NCBI GenBank assembly: GCA_017161655.1
Contig: JADFCV010000002.1
Span: forward strand, 174,392 to 218,777
Length of the DNA stretch: 44,386 nucleotides
Direction: 5' to 3'
DNA from: Candidatus Sumerlaeota bacterium
GTDB taxonomy: Bacteria; Sumerlaeota; Sumerlaeia; Sumerlaeales; Sumerlaeaceae
The translations under genes and the position numbers were made by a program. A model generated the notes under the pieces. It was not told the origin of the DNA. It was given only the letters and a program-made list of their open reading frames with translations, and ran no database searches. Shown here piece after piece: positions 8,611-18,264 of the stretch. The number at the start of each line of letters is the position of its first letter. The first letter of the stretch is position 1.

Positions 8611-9669
8611 TCACAATGCGGAAAAGGCTTCAGGAAAGCGGCATCGGCGGATTGCTTCGTCAAAGCTAATGAGACCCTGTTCATAGAGAGTCTTTAGCGA
8701 CTTGTCCATGGTGACCATGCCAATTTCGGAGTTTGTTTGCATAATTGTATAAAGCTGCTCTGTCTTTGCGTTTCGGATGACGTTGCGCACCCCGACCGTA
8801 GCCAGGAGAATCTCGCATGCCACTACCCGGCCACGTCCGCCAGGGATCGGGATCAATTGCTGGGCGATGATCGCCTGAAGCGTCCCTGCTAACTGGATAC
8901 GCACTTGTTGCTGTTGGTGCGGCGGAAAGACGTCAATTATTCTGTCAACTGTTTGCACTGCATCAGGGGTATGAAGCGTCGCTAGAACAAGGTGCCCTGT
9001 CTCTGCTGCCGTCAGAGCTGTGGCGATTGTTTCGAGATCGCGCATCTCGCCGATCACGACCACGTCGGGGTCCTGGCGGAGCACATGTCGCAGGGCTTCC
9101 TGAAATGATTTTGTGTCGCTCGAGACCTCGCGCTGTTTGATAATGGACTTACGATTCTTGTGAATGTATTCGATTGGATCTTCCACACAGATGATCATTC
9201 TGTGCTGTTCATTATTGATCTGGTTAATCATCGCGGCAAGCGTCGTGGTCTTCCCGCTTCCAGTTGGTCCCGTCACCAGAACCAGGCCACTAGCCCGTCG
9301 GGCAATTTCTTCGCTGACTGGCGGAAGGCCAAGTTGCCGGAGTGTGCGAATGTTTTCCTGAACTATGCGAAATGCAGCTTCCACCGCGCCACGCTGCTTG
9401 TGAACGTTCACGCGGAATCGCCCGAGAGAAGCCACTTCCACACTGAGGTCGAGTTCCCATTTTTCCTCGAATACGGCTTTTTGTGTGTCGTTCAAAAGGG
9501 AGTAGACCATGCGTTGGGTGTCTGCTGCCGTCAAAGCTGGCAAGTCCATGACCTCCAGCTCCCCATCAATGCGCAGGATTGGCGGAGCATTCTGAGTCAA
9601 ATGCAAATCGCTCGCTCTTCGTTCGACGGCTTCCGAAAGCAAATCATATATGGTCACAACCCTGTCCAT
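8611..9669 (-). CDS. pilT: Type IV pilus retraction ATPase PilT
   Basis: Cytoplasmic hexameric ATPase that depolymerises type IV pili and powers twitching motility. The N-terminal PAS-like domain contains ASDLHL. Walker A is GPTGSGKT (134-141), Walker B lies in DVVVIGEMRD (202-211), and the His box is GHLVLATLHT (225-234). Near the C-terminus is an AIRxCRF segment typical of PilT. Length 352 matches the family. The ATG at 9669 has GGTGA just upstream. The matching extension ATPase PilB is encoded on the other strand at 11.7 kb; no pilin, PilC or secretin genes are in view. Confidence 0.96.
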   Translation of the reverse strand: MDRVVTIYDLLSEAVERRASDLHLTQNAPPILRIDGELEVMDLPALTAADTQRMVYSLLNDTQKAVFEEKWELDLSVEVASLGRFRVNVHKQRGAVEAAFRIVQENIRTLRQLGLPPVSEEIARRASGLVLVTGPTGSGKTTTLAAMINQINNEQHRMIICVEDPIEYIHKNRKSIIKQREVSSDTKSFQEALRHVLRQDPDVVVIGEMRDLETIATALTAAETGHLVLATLHTPDAVQTVDRIIDVFPPHQQQQVRIQLAGTLQAIIAQQLIPIPGGRGRVVACEILLATVGVRNVIRNAKTEQLYTIMQTNSEIGMVTMDKSLKTLYEQGLISFDEAIRRCRFPEAFSAL

Positions 9670-9734
9670 CGTTTCACCGTATCCCTTACTTTTTAGTTAT
9701 GTGAAGCGCAGTAAGCCAAAACTCTGATTCCAAT

Positions 9735-9769
9735 AAAACAGGGCTTGGTGCTTCTTAAGCACCAAGCCC
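9735..9769 (-). terminator. Terminator of the ferritin gene
   Basis: A perfect 13-bp stem (GGGCTTGGTGCTT / AAGCACCAAGCCC) with a 3-nt loop lies 33 bp past the ferritin stop codon. Reading the minus strand, it is followed by a T-rich but interrupted tail (TGTTTTATT). Confidence 0.85.
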
Positions 9770-9802
9770 GAACTCGTTTGCAAAAGAGAAATCGGCTAGA
9801 GG

Positions 9803-10318
9803 TTACTCACTCGCTGCTTGTTCGGTCCCGTTGCTGCGGCTCCCCAGCTCACGGTCAAGATCAAGTAAAGCGGCAGCGTCGTCACCAAGCATCTCAATGG
9901 TCCGCACAATGTCCCGGACCTGTTTTTCTTCCTCGATCTGCTCCTTTAGGAACCAGCTTAACTCGTGAGCGGTCGAGAAGGACCTCTGCTCGAAAGCCAG
10001 GCCGTAAAGTTTATCAATGCTGGCTGTAACAGCTTGCTCATGCTTCAATGAAAGCTGGAACACATCGAGCAGCGATTTAGGGGAAACCTTCGGCGCCTGA
10101 ATATCAAGGAGTTCGACTTTTGCGTTACGTTCGATAAGATACTCAAAAAGCCGCATGGCGTGCCCTTTTTCTTCCTCAGCTTGGGCTCGCATCCATTGCG
10201 CTGCTCCCCGGTAGTTCATCCCTTCGCAAGCCGCCGCAAGGCCCAGATAAAGATAGGCCGACACAAATTCCATGTTAATTTGTTCGTTGATTTTCTGCTC
10301 GAGCTCTTTTGTTAGCAT
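9803..10318 (-). CDS. ftnA: Non-haem ferritin (FtnA type)
   Basis: Iron-storage protein forming a 24-subunit shell that oxidises Fe(II) and stores it as a ferric mineral. The 171 residues fit the family. All ferroxidase residues of the E. coli FtnA type align at the same numbers: E17, E50, H53, E94, Q127 and E130. No haem-binding Met as in bacterioferritin is evident. The gene appears monocistronic: it has its own terminator, and an 82-bp gap separates it from rnd upstream. The Ser/Asn-rich last 15 residues are outside the four-helix bundle. Confidence 0.95.
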   Translation of the reverse strand: MLTKELEQKINEQINMEFVSAYLYLGLAAACEGMNYRGAAQWMRAQAEEEKGHAMRLFEYLIERNAKVELLDIQAPKVSPKSLLDVFQLSLKHEQAVTASIDKLYGLAFEQRSFSTAHELSWFLKEQIEEEKQVRDIVRTIEMLGDDAAALLDLDRELGSRSNGTEQAASE

Positions 10319-10400
10319 ATCGCACCTTCCTTATGTCTTTTTGTCGTTTCTTTTTGAGGATTAAAAAGGTTAACGCCTCACTCGCAACGGAAAACGCTCG

Positions 10401-11576
10401 CTAAGTGGCCGAACCTTCTTTCGCACAACTCATTGTCCGAAGCACCAGGATGAACTCCTCGCCAAGAGCTTCTATTTGCCATTGGCTGAGCTCGCCTCGC
10501 TCAATCAGCTCTTCACGACTCGCAGGGGGCTTTTCCGCAAGTGCATATAAGAGAGCGTTTGGACACAACACGGCGGCTTCAATTCCCAGCTGCTGCGCTC
10601 TTTGGTCGCGGACCGCTCGGAGTGCACTGATCCGGTTGCGGGGGAGCACGCGCTTGGTGCCTTTGGTTGGTGCGGGAAGGCGGGGCCACAGAGAGGAAGG
10701 AGCATGATACCCTTTAGCCAACGCGTGTTGCAAGCGTTCGAGTCGTGGGCCTCGGATGTTTCGCGGAAGATTTGGAAATGGCTCTATCAACCCGTGATCA
10801 TGAGTCCATCGGGCGAGTTCGATCAGGATTTCATTCCGCATAATTTTGAAAGGGGGAAGATCCGCAACCTGTGCCTCGTGTTCGCGCCACGTCCACAATT
10901 CGAAAAGAATTGCGTGGGCGCGTCCCGGCGGCAGGGTGTGCCACCCTTTGATTTTCCAGTCGCCATTGCGTTGATTTCCATTGGTGCACCTTGCAGCTGC
11001 GCTCACGAGTCGCCGACATGCCTCTCTATGCCATTCCAGTCTGCCTTTGCGTTCCAGTTCCTGGCCAAGTTGATCAGCAACGCACAGCAGATGGCGGGTG
11101 TCGTTTGTCGCGTATTCGATCAAAGTTTGAGGCAGCGGGCGCCGCGACCAGTCAGCCTTCTGACCATGCTTGCTAAGCACCACGCCGCAGGTTCGTTCCA
11201 CGACGGAGCTCAAACCGAGTTGGTCGTAGCCAAGGAGCTGCGCCGCAAGCATGGTGTCAAAAATCTCATGAGCCACAAAACCATAGCATCGCTTGAGAAG
11301 GCGTAGATCATAGTCCGCGCCGTGCAACACGAGCAGGCGAGTACTTAACGTGTTGAGGAGTCGTGAAAGGTCTGCCCCTCCCAATGGATCCACTACCACA
11401 TGACGTCCGCCAAAGGAAAGCTGAATCAGACAAACCTTTTCCCGATAGTGGTGCAAGCTGTCAGCTTCTGTATCGAGAGCGACACGTGGTACCCTGTCTA
11501 ATTCAGTAGCCAGAGCGTCGATGTCGTCCTGATGCTCGAGATAGTATGTCTCTCCCACACATCGCTGTAAATGCAT
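10401..11576 (-). CDS. rnd: Ribonuclease D
   Basis: 3'-to-5' exoribonuclease of the DEDD superfamily, active in tRNA 3' maturation. The catalytic set is visible: D35 and E37 (ALDTEAD), D90 (HGADYD) and Y155-x3-D159 (EYATND). After the nuclease domain come two HRDC-like helical domains (about 215-270 and 305-385) as in E. coli RNase D. Length 391 is normal. It stands between ferritin and the divergent pilB, with a 157-bp gap to pilB that must hold both promoters. Confidence 0.94.
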   Translation of the reverse strand: MHLQRCVGETYYLEHQDDIDALATELDRVPRVALDTEADSLHHYREKVCLIQLSFGGRHVVVDPLGGADLSRLLNTLSTRLLVLHGADYDLRLLKRCYGFVAHEIFDTMLAAQLLGYDQLGLSSVVERTCGVVLSKHGQKADWSRRPLPQTLIEYATNDTRHLLCVADQLGQELERKGRLEWHREACRRLVSAAARCTNGNQRNGDWKIKGWHTLPPGRAHAILFELWTWREHEAQVADLPPFKIMRNEILIELARWTHDHGLIEPFPNLPRNIRGPRLERLQHALAKGYHAPSSLWPRLPAPTKGTKRVLPRNRISALRAVRDQRAQQLGIEAAVLCPNALLYALAEKPPASREELIERGELSQWQIEALGEEFILVLRTMSCAKEGSAT

Positions 11577-11733
11577 CGTAAAACTCTTATCTTCCCAGAC
11601 CTTTCGCTTAATGAAGACACGCCTGAAGCTATCAGGTCAAGCCACGGTTTTGTGTTGCCGTCCAACTATGCATCGAACCACACTTGGTGCTGATAGGTGA
11701 GTTAAAGCGAGGGAAAGGACACGCAGAATCATC

Positions 11734-13455
11734 ATGGCCAGCCTAATGGAGCGAAAGCTTGCCGAAATTCTTGTCCGCGACAATATCATCACACAGGAGG
11801 AGCTGGAAAGAGCCCTCGACATTCAGGAAAAAAGCGGGGGCAGCTTGGGGAGCATCCTTATTGATAATGGCTTTGCAAACGAGTGGGAGATTGCAGCTGC
11901 CATCGGCAAACAGCTCAACGTTCCGTTCATCACTCTTTCCCACTATGAGATTGATCAATCCATCCTTCACAGCATACCAGAAGAGTTAGTGCGGAAATAT
12001 CAAATCGTGCCTGTCGATAAAACAGGAGACACGCTCACCGTCGCGTTATCTGATCCCTCAAACATCTATCTCCTTGATGAACTTCGCCTGCTAACAAACT
12101 GCAAAATTGTCCCCGTCATCTCTTTTGAATCTGACATTCGAGAAGCCATCGAGCGCTATTACGGGAAAACGGGATCGGCACTTGATGAAATGTTAAAGGA
12201 AATCAGCGAAGAAGAGACAGCCGTCCTCGAAGCACTCGAACACGCCGAGACGACCGGTCCCGAACAGGGAGAGGGGGAGGAGGAGGTCGAGGCCAGCGAT
12301 GCGCCTGTCATCCAGCTTGTTAATCTCATCGTGCACGATGCGATCCGCATGCGCGCCAGCGATATCCACATCGAACCGTACGAAAAAGAATTGCGTCTGC
12401 GTTATCGCATCGACGGCGTGCTTCACGAAATGAAAGCGCCGCCGAAGAAGTTCCAGAACGCTATCATTTCGCGTATCAAAATCATGAGCGACCTTGATAT
12501 TGCCGAGCGGCGTCTTCCTCAGGACGGGCGCTTCAAGATCAACCTTGGTGGACGAAGCATCGATTTTCGTGTTTCCACCTGCCCCGTAGTCTTCGGTGAA
12601 AAAGTCGTTATTCGTATTCTCGACCGCGGCAATCTCATGCTCAACCTCACAGATCTCGGGATGGCCCCAGACATTCTCGCTGGTTTCGAGCGTGAGATCC
12701 GGGCGCCGTGGGGAATGATCCTCGTCACCGGTCCTACAGGGTCTGGCAAATCCACAACGCTGTACTCGGCTCTGAACACCATCAATGACCCCCGCAAAAA
12801 CATCATGACCATTGAAGACCCAGTCGAGTACCAGCTCTATGGAATCAATCAGGTACAGGTCCATCCGGACATTGGGCTCACCTTCGCGGAGGGACTTCGA
12901 AGCTTTTTGCGCCAGGACCCAGATATTATTATGGTCGGCGAAATCCGTGACAAAGAGACCGCCGAAATAGCCGTCAAAGCAGCTCTCACCGGCCACCTCG
13001 TGCTTTCAACCCTCCACACGAATGATGCGCCGAGTACAATCAACCGTCTGACAAACATGGGGGTCGAAGCCTTCCTCGTGACTGCCTCGGTCAACCTGAT
13101 TGTCGCGCAGCGCCTCGTTCGGCGCATTTGCGAAAACTGCAAACAGACCTATGAGCCTCCGCCGGAACTCCTCAACTCACTAGGACTTGAACCAGGCACA
13201 ATGTTTGCGCGCGGTGCTGGTTGCGAAAAATGCCTCAACAGCGGTTACAAGGGACGTGTGGCTCTCTACGAGCTACTTCACCTTTCCGATGCGATGCGCG
13301 ACAAGATCATCGAAGGCATTTCGACAACGCAGCTCAAACGTATGGCAATCGAAGAAGGGATGGTCACGCTCCGTCGTGCCGGGCTTCAAAAGGTTGCTCA
13401 ACTCGTCACAACTATTGACGAAGTTTTGGGAGTGACAGCACCTGACGAACGTTAG
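11734..13455 (+). CDS. pilB: Type IV pilus assembly ATPase PilB (GspE family)
   Basis: Cytoplasmic ATPase that drives pilus extension, and may be replaced in function by a type II secretion GspE. An N-terminal MshEN/T2SSE_N domain (about 1-145) is followed by an acidic linker (about 155-190) and the catalytic core with RASDIHIEP, Walker A GPTGSGKST (333-341), a Walker B in DPDIIMVGEIRD and the His box GHLVLSTLHT. The C-terminal zinc-type tetracysteine is present (CENC ... CEKC). At 573 residues it is family length. The ATG at 11734 has only a distant GGAAAGGA; an in-frame ATG four codons on is the alternative. Other pilus genes must lie elsewhere. Confidence 0.93.
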   Translation: MASLMERKLAEILVRDNIITQEELERALDIQEKSGGSLGSILIDNGFANEWEIAAAIGKQLNVPFITLSHYEIDQSILHSIPEELVRKYQIVPVDKTGDTLTVALSDPSNIYLLDELRLLTNCKIVPVISFESDIREAIERYYGKTGSALDEMLKEISEEETAVLEALEHAETTGPEQGEGEEEVEASDAPVIQLVNLIVHDAIRMRASDIHIEPYEKELRLRYRIDGVLHEMKAPPKKFQNAIISRIKIMSDLDIAERRLPQDGRFKINLGGRSIDFRVSTCPVVFGEKVVIRILDRGNLMLNLTDLGMAPDILAGFEREIRAPWGMILVTGPTGSGKSTTLYSALNTINDPRKNIMTIEDPVEYQLYGINQVQVHPDIGLTFAEGLRSFLRQDPDIIMVGEIRDKETAEIAVKAALTGHLVLSTLHTNDAPSTINRLTNMGVEAFLVTASVNLIVAQRLVRRICENCKQTYEPPPELLNSLGLEPGTMFARGAGCEKCLNSGYKGRVALYELLHLSDAMRDKIIEGISTTQLKRMAIEEGMVTLRRAGLQKVAQLVTTIDEVLGVTAPDER

Positions 13456-13730
13456 GGTAGAGGGACCAAGCCTCAGAAGTTGGCTGCGGCCATTTCTTGC
13501 TTTCTTACGGTGAGCTTCTGTCAGCCGCACGACGGCGCGAGCACAAAAGCCTTTTTGGCTCATAAGTCGGCCTAGGGACGACGGTCCCGAACTATGCGGC
13601 GCCCGCCCAGACGCAATGCTTTGGATAACATGCCAGCCGGCTGTGCAACACTTAGGAGCTAGGTTATGAATGCTGGAGGGGAGGTCTCTGCAGTGTAGTC
13701 TCTGTCCCTTATTAAGATGAGTAACGCGAT
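13456..13730. other. Convergent intergenic region without a recognised gene
   Basis: 275 bp between the 3' ends of pilB and coaBC. It contains a small hairpin GGGAC-N4-GTCCC near 13574 and an AGCC-N5-GGCT element near 13545 that could act as a weak terminator. No coding frame or known RNA was recognised. Confidence 0.5.
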
Positions 13731-15065
13731 TTATGTGTCCTCTTGCGATGGAACGTTATGAGCAGGCTGCAAAAGCTCCACGAGCACATCCACGACTGCC
13801 TGGGCTACTTCGTCTTTTGGTCGGCGCGAAATAAAACGTTTCTGACCGTTTCGTAAATAGATTGTACCCTCATTGTCATCGCTTTCGAAGCCTATTCTGG
13901 GATTTGTAACGTCGTTAGCGACAATCGCGTCGAGGTGTTTGCGGTTGAGCTTGGTGAGCGCGTTCGCCTCCAAATCATCGGTCTCTGCCGCAAAACCAAT
14001 CGTCACTTGGCCAGGCTTTTTCCGGATGCCTATCGCTTGTGATATGTCCGGATTTTCAACCAGTGGTAGGACCACAGCATTGCCTGTGCGCTTGATCTTT
14101 TTCTCAACTGGACGATCGACTCGGAAATCACTCACGGCTGCAGCGAAGATAAAAGCGTCAGCGGAATCCGCCAGTGCCTGCACCGCCAGGAGCATTTGCT
14201 CAGCTGTTGTCACCCTGTGAATGGTGGCACAGTCCGTTGGGAGAACGCTGGGGCTAACTGGACCGGTGACAAGATGTACCTTAGCCCCGCGGCTTGCCGC
14301 TGCTCGGGCAAGGGCTGCTCCCATTTTGCCTGAAGAAGGATTGGTGAGAAACCGAACCGGGTCAAGGTATTCATGGGTTGGTCCGGACGTGATCACCACG
14401 ACTCGACCGGCGAGCGCGTTGTCGCGTACCGCGGTCACGCCATTTTTGTCGGAAATAACTTCGTTCGCTGAAGACCTAGCTGTTTCTTCAGCTGCGGAGT
14501 TGTTCCCGGCGAGAATTCTTTCGAGTTCTTCTATTATGGTTTGTGGCTCCGGAAGGCGTCCAGCTCCGACCTCGCCACAAGCAAGAGTGCCCACGCCAGG
14601 CGGGATGATTCTTACACCTCGCTCTTCGAGCGTAATCAGATTCTTACGAGTTGCCGGGTGCTCGAGCATTTGGGTGTTCATTGCTGGTGCAACAACAACC
14701 GGGCCGGTGAATGAAAGATACAGTGTTGTGAGAGCATCGTCCGCGATCCCGGCTGCCATTTTGGCAAGAACATCCGCCGTCGCTGGTGCCACAATCAGCG
14801 CGTCACCCCATCTCGCCCATGAAATGTGCTCCATTTCATACGAATGCTGTGCAGCAAAGAGATCAAGGTAAACGGGCGACTGCGTGAGAGTTTCAAATGT
14901 GAGGGGGGCGACAAATTGTGTTGCATTGCGGGTCATGACGACTCGCACAGCAGCGCCTCGTTTTCTCAATAGTGAACAAAGATCCGCAGCTTTATAGGCC
15001 GCAATTCCCCCGCTAACTCCCAAAAGAATCTTTTTATCTTTGAGCGTCATGGTCGTCTCGATCAT
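13731..15065 (-). CDS. coaBC: Bifunctional phosphopantothenoylcysteine decarboxylase / phosphopantothenate-cysteine ligase
   Basis: Carries out two consecutive steps of coenzyme A synthesis. The CoaC half (about 1-190) is the flavoprotein decarboxylase: [10 protein letters not shown] phosphate loop, active-site H80 in [11 protein letters not shown], the PAMN motif with N130, and C163 in [10 protein letters not shown], corresponding to E. coli H75, N125 and C158. A variable linker (about 190-218) joins the CoaB half, with [22 protein letters not shown] and AAVSDFRV, which binds CTP and ligates cysteine. Length 444 is slightly above the usual ~400 because of the linker. The start is ATG 15065 or ATG 15050. 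No coaA or dfp-neighbour genes such as rpoZ or gmk are adjacent. Confidence 0.96.
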   Translation of the reverse strand: MIETTMTLKDKKILLGVSGGIAAYKAADLCSLLRKRGAAVRVVMTRNATQFVAPLTFETLTQSPVYLDLFAAQHSYEMEHISWARWGDALIVAPATADVLAKMAAGIADDALTTLYLSFTGPVVVAPAMNTQMLEHPATRKNLITLEERGVRIIPPGVGTLACGEVGAGRLPEPQTIIEELERILAGNNSAAEETARSSANEVISDKNGVTAVRDNALAGRVVVITSGPTHEYLDPVRFLTNPSSGKMGAALARAAASRGAKVHLVTGPVSPSVLPTDCATIHRVTTAEQMLLAVQALADSADAFIFAAAVSDFRVDRPVEKKIKRTGNAVVLPLVENPDISQAIGIRKKPGQVTIGFAAETDDLEANALTKLNRKHLDAIVANDVTNPRIGFESDDNEGTIYLRNGQKRFISRRPKDEVAQAVVDVLVELLQPAHNVPSQEDT

Positions 15066-15188
15066 GGAAAGAGGTTGCTAAACATTTCTGAAAAAGACGT
15101 TTCAACTGACAACTCATTTTGCCAGGTGCCGTTGGTCTCGAATCAAATACGCCGCAAACTATATGTGAGTTCCAACAAGAATCTGGGA

Positions 15189-17513
15189 ATGGGAACGACG
15201 TCTTACTCTTTGAAGACAAGATTTACGGTACTCGCATTTTGCTGGGTTTTTCTAGCGCTTTTACACGTCGGAGCGATTGCCTCGGCGCGCCCTACTCTGT
15301 CAGGCAACAACAGCGACACGACTCCTACCCTTGCTGAACTTGAGCCAGACTGGGAATTGACAGAGCAATACTGCCGCCTCCTGGTGGCGTATCCAGGGCT
15401 TTATCGTTGTTATTTTCGGGACCTATTTGCGGCTGGCATGCCACGCGACGTTAAGGCAGACACAATTGCTTTGTGGAACGAGGGAGAACTTGTTCCGATA
15501 GCGATCAAGATGCAGAACACTGATGGCCTCAGTGAGAACGATTATATCGAGTTTATTGGAGAGCACGCGACTGGGACCTACTCGACCTACAAGCCAGATA
15601 ACTACTACAATGTTTATTTCCTCACTTGGGGGGGAACTCGAACGCTTCGGTATCAGGAAGTCACACTAGACAAACCTACAATTCCTGCGGAAGACTTAAG
15701 TTTTTGGCACGTTCATCATTTGGAAGAGGACAATTACTATCGGGAATCGCGCCTTCCCCGCGGTATCACAGATAATTTCTATTGGTGTCACATTGTTGCT
15801 GGCGACAACCGCACGTTCCCCATTCGGATCGATTTTCCTGATTTCGATTCGCGCTATGCCGATCACGTTCGTCTTGTGTTTCGAATCTTTGGCTATTCGG
15901 ATGTCCCGAATCTTCATCCTGCCCACAAGTTTCAGATTCAATATGGCGACGACGAGGAGCGTGAGAGCCCCCGTTTTGATCTCGGGACTTTCGAGTTTGA
16001 TTACCGCGGCTACTATGATTACGAAACCACGTTGCCTGCAGGCAAGATTCGTTTTCGCCAGCGAATCATCTTCAAAACTCCTCCAGACAGGCAAAACGTC
16101 GTTGATTCTATCTCGTTCGACTGGGTGCGTGCTTACTATCCGCGCAAGTTAGACGCCGGAAAGCGGAACTGGTTCGTTTTCAACAGTAACCTTTGCACGA
16201 CCGCGTCGCCACCGTACCGTTTTGCAGTGCGCAATGTGACTCGCTCGGCTCGGGTGTTTTGCCCATCGCAGGGTGTGATATACAACCGCAAGGACGGAAC
16301 AAAGATTGTCGTCGAAGCCGACAATCGCGAAACAACTTTTTGTCTCGCCACAGACGAAGCTGCGCTTGCTGTCGAGTCCATCGAGTTCAAACGTCGTTCC
16401 CACCTGTCCGATTTGATCGCCAGCGGGACACAATCCTTAGTGCTATTCGACCCTGAGCTATCCGAAGCTGTGGTGCGATATGTCGACTATCGTGAGACGA
16501 CAGGGCCGAAAACATCAGCCATCGACGTGCTCGACATTTTTGACGCAACGAATTACGGTTTCTACAGTGATATTGCGCTCAAGCGCTACCTTCGCTATGC
16601 GGCCTCGTCCTCTCCGAAGCTGCGCTATGTTTTGCTTTTTGGAGACTCGACCCAAGACTATCGCCTTGCCTATCGGACAATTTATGATCGCCCCGACCCG
16701 CCCCGCGTAGGGGTTCCCATTCACTGGATTGAAAATCCGGGGACGATTCGCACCGGCGGCTATGTGGACGATAATTGGTACACAAGTTTTCACAGTGCCA
16801 ACACGCCGGACCTGGCAACTGGGCGCGTACCTGCAGCAAATTCCGATCAGGCCCACGAGTACGTGAGAAAGGTGATCGAGTACGAGCAGTTTCAACACTC
16901 CTTGGCCGACGGTCTCTTAGTGATCTCTAGTGTCGAAGCGCGGTTCCAAGACTTAGCCGCAGAAGTTCAGCGAAAGCACAAAGAGTGTTTCACGACGGTC
17001 TCCTTGCTCTTTCCAGAGACAGCCGTTGCTACCCGAGAAGTTCAACGTCTTCGAGAGGCAATTGATAGTGGCATTCAGGTGCTCTATTATATTGGGCACG
17101 GTGGCTCTTTCGTGTGGCGGGTAGGTCCCGTGGATTTCGCGATGCAGAAAGATCTTTTCACACCCACCGATGTGGCTATGCTCCGCAACGCCCTTCATTA
17201 TCCGATCATCATAGCATCGAGTTGTTACACCACATCCTTTGATACCGAGTACAGCATTGGAGAGGCCTTTCTCCTGCAGCCACGCGGTGGCGCTATTGCT
17301 GTCATTGGGTCACCGTGGAAAAGCTCCGTGTATGAGGATCATGCGTTTAATTCACGTTTTCTTCAGTACTATTGCCAGCGGGGCGACCAACGCCTTGGTG
17401 ATGTTTATCAAGCAGCCAAAGAAGCCCAGCGCCCCCGCGATCCCAAGTATGTGGATGTTCAAACGTTCACTCTCCTGGGTGATCCGACCTTGAGACTGGT
17501 GCCGCACAAATGA
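15189..17513 (+). CDS. Secreted C25-family (gingipain-like) cysteine peptidase
   Basis: The start at ATG 15189 gives a clean signal peptide (MGTTSYSLKTR, hydrophobic core, cleavage near ASA-RP); the frame is open further upstream to 15075, and a GTG at 15165 is an alternative. About 774 residues. The N-terminal ~400 residues look like beta-rich propeptide or immunoglobulin-like domains. The C-terminal half has C25 features: catalytic His in YYIGHGG (about residue 637) and catalytic Cys in IIASSCYT (about 679), followed by GEAFLLQPRGGAIAVIGS. Unlike Porphyromonas gingipains, it stops right after the peptidase fold (PTLRLVPHK) with no type IX sorting domain. Its stop overlaps the start of the next gene by 4 bp. 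Confidence 0.9.
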   Translation: MGTTSYSLKTRFTVLAFCWVFLALLHVGAIASARPTLSGNNSDTTPTLAELEPDWELTEQYCRLLVAYPGLYRCYFRDLFAAGMPRDVKADTIALWNEGELVPIAIKMQNTDGLSENDYIEFIGEHATGTYSTYKPDNYYNVYFLTWGGTRTLRYQEVTLDKPTIPAEDLSFWHVHHLEEDNYYRESRLPRGITDNFYWCHIVAGDNRTFPIRIDFPDFDSRYADHVRLVFRIFGYSDVPNLHPAHKFQIQYGDDEERESPRFDLGTFEFDYRGYYDYETTLPAGKIRFRQRIIFKTPPDRQNVVDSISFDWVRAYYPRKLDAGKRNWFVFNSNLCTTASPPYRFAVRNVTRSARVFCPSQGVIYNRKDGTKIVVEADNRETTFCLATDEAALAVESIEFKRRSHLSDLIASGTQSLVLFDPELSEAVVRYVDYRETTGPKTSAIDVLDIFDATNYGFYSDIALKRYLRYAASSSPKLRYVLLFGDSTQDYRLAYRTIYDRPDPPRVGVPIHWIENPGTIRTGGYVDDNWYTSFHSANTPDLATGRVPAANSDQAHEYVRKVIEYEQFQHSLADGLLVISSVEARFQDLAAEVQRKHKECFTTVSLLFPETAVATREVQRLREAIDSGIQVLYYIGHGGSFVWRVGPVDFAMQKDLFTPTDVAMLRNALHYPIIIASSCYTTSFDTEYSIGEAFLLQPRGGAIAVIGSPWKSSVYEDHAFNSRFLQYYCQRGDQRLGDVYQAAKEAQRPRDPKYVDVQTFTLLGDPTLRLVPHK

Positions 17514-18196
17514 GACCTTTCCGTTGGGTAGTTTCTTTTCTTATTATGCTCGTGTTCCTGTGGGGAGCTGGATGTCGTGGAAAATCCGATAGCTCGCCTC
17601 GCGGGTATTCCGATAGGACGCCACAAGCTGGACATGGCAAAGGTGATGTTTTCACGCCAGAAGGGAAATCCCCCGCTCCTGCATCGCCAACACCACGCAT
17701 CATCATCCGGCTTCGCTCGTTTGCCGAAACGTCTGCGCCTTATGTGATCCGCAAGGATCATGTTTTTTTCCCCGGCTATGATGACCGGGGGAGTACGGCT
17801 CCTCCAGAGCTTCTGCGCTTGCCGGCCGCAGTGTTTGCAAAGACCACACACATTTACGAAAACCGAGCAGTTTGTACCAAGCCGAACAACGAGACCACCA
17901 CTTTTACAATCCCAATGAAAGCAAGTGAGATAGGGTTACTTCTTCGTGCACGGGCGGTAGAAGATGAATGGCCACGCGTGCGTGTGTCCCTCATCAATAT
18001 TCGTCATCGCATGCGCCCTTATGCGCTTTTTGAAGGCAATATTGCCTGGCGTGAGCTCCGCTATATTTGGTGGAAACTGCCCCCTGAGTGGCGGGGGGAA
18101 AGTGTATTCTTACGAGTCGAGATTCTCAATCCGGAGTACCACTTCTCCCAGCGTGCTGTTTATGTCGCTGAGGTGATCCTCCGCGGCCCGGAATAG
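17510..18196 (+). CDS. Lipoprotein of unknown function, coupled to the C25 peptidase
   Basis: Not recognised beyond its export signal. It begins with a lipoprotein signal peptide whose lipobox is WGAGC, with acylated C22, followed by a low-complexity Ser/Pro/Gly linker (about 23-65) and a C-terminal domain of ~150 residues rich in Arg, Trp and beta-strand-like alternation, perhaps a small beta-sandwich. The ATG overlaps the peptidase stop (ATGA), so translation is coupled and the two products are likely needed together. Possible roles are docking, inhibition or maturation of the peptidase at the cell surface; nothing in the sequence decides this. Confidence 0.8.
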   Translation: MRPFRWVVSFLIMLVFLWGAGCRGKSDSSPRGYSDRTPQAGHGKGDVFTPEGKSPAPASPTPRIIIRLRSFAETSAPYVIRKDHVFFPGYDDRGSTAPPELLRLPAAVFAKTTHIYENRAVCTKPNNETTTFTIPMKASEIGLLLRARAVEDEWPRVRVSLINIRHRMRPYALFEGNIAWRELRYIWWKLPPEWRGESVFLRVEILNPEYHFSQRAVYVAEVILRGPE

Positions 18197-18264
18197 TATT
18201 TGCACAGACAACTTTCAGAGCATCCCATTGAGGATGGGGTGTTCAATTACCGGAGGTCTAGAAC

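Noticed and set aside
10602..11306. 234-residue plus-strand frame
   Set aside because: Lies wholly antisense to rnd, whose catalytic motifs are clear; the translation has no recognisable domain.
12193..12996. 267-residue minus-strand frame
   Set aside because: Antisense to the PilB core including its Walker A region; shadow of a high-confidence gene.
14221..14871. 216-residue plus-strand frame
   Set aside because: Antisense to the CoaC half of coaBC with Ser/Ala/Arg-rich composition typical of shadow frames.
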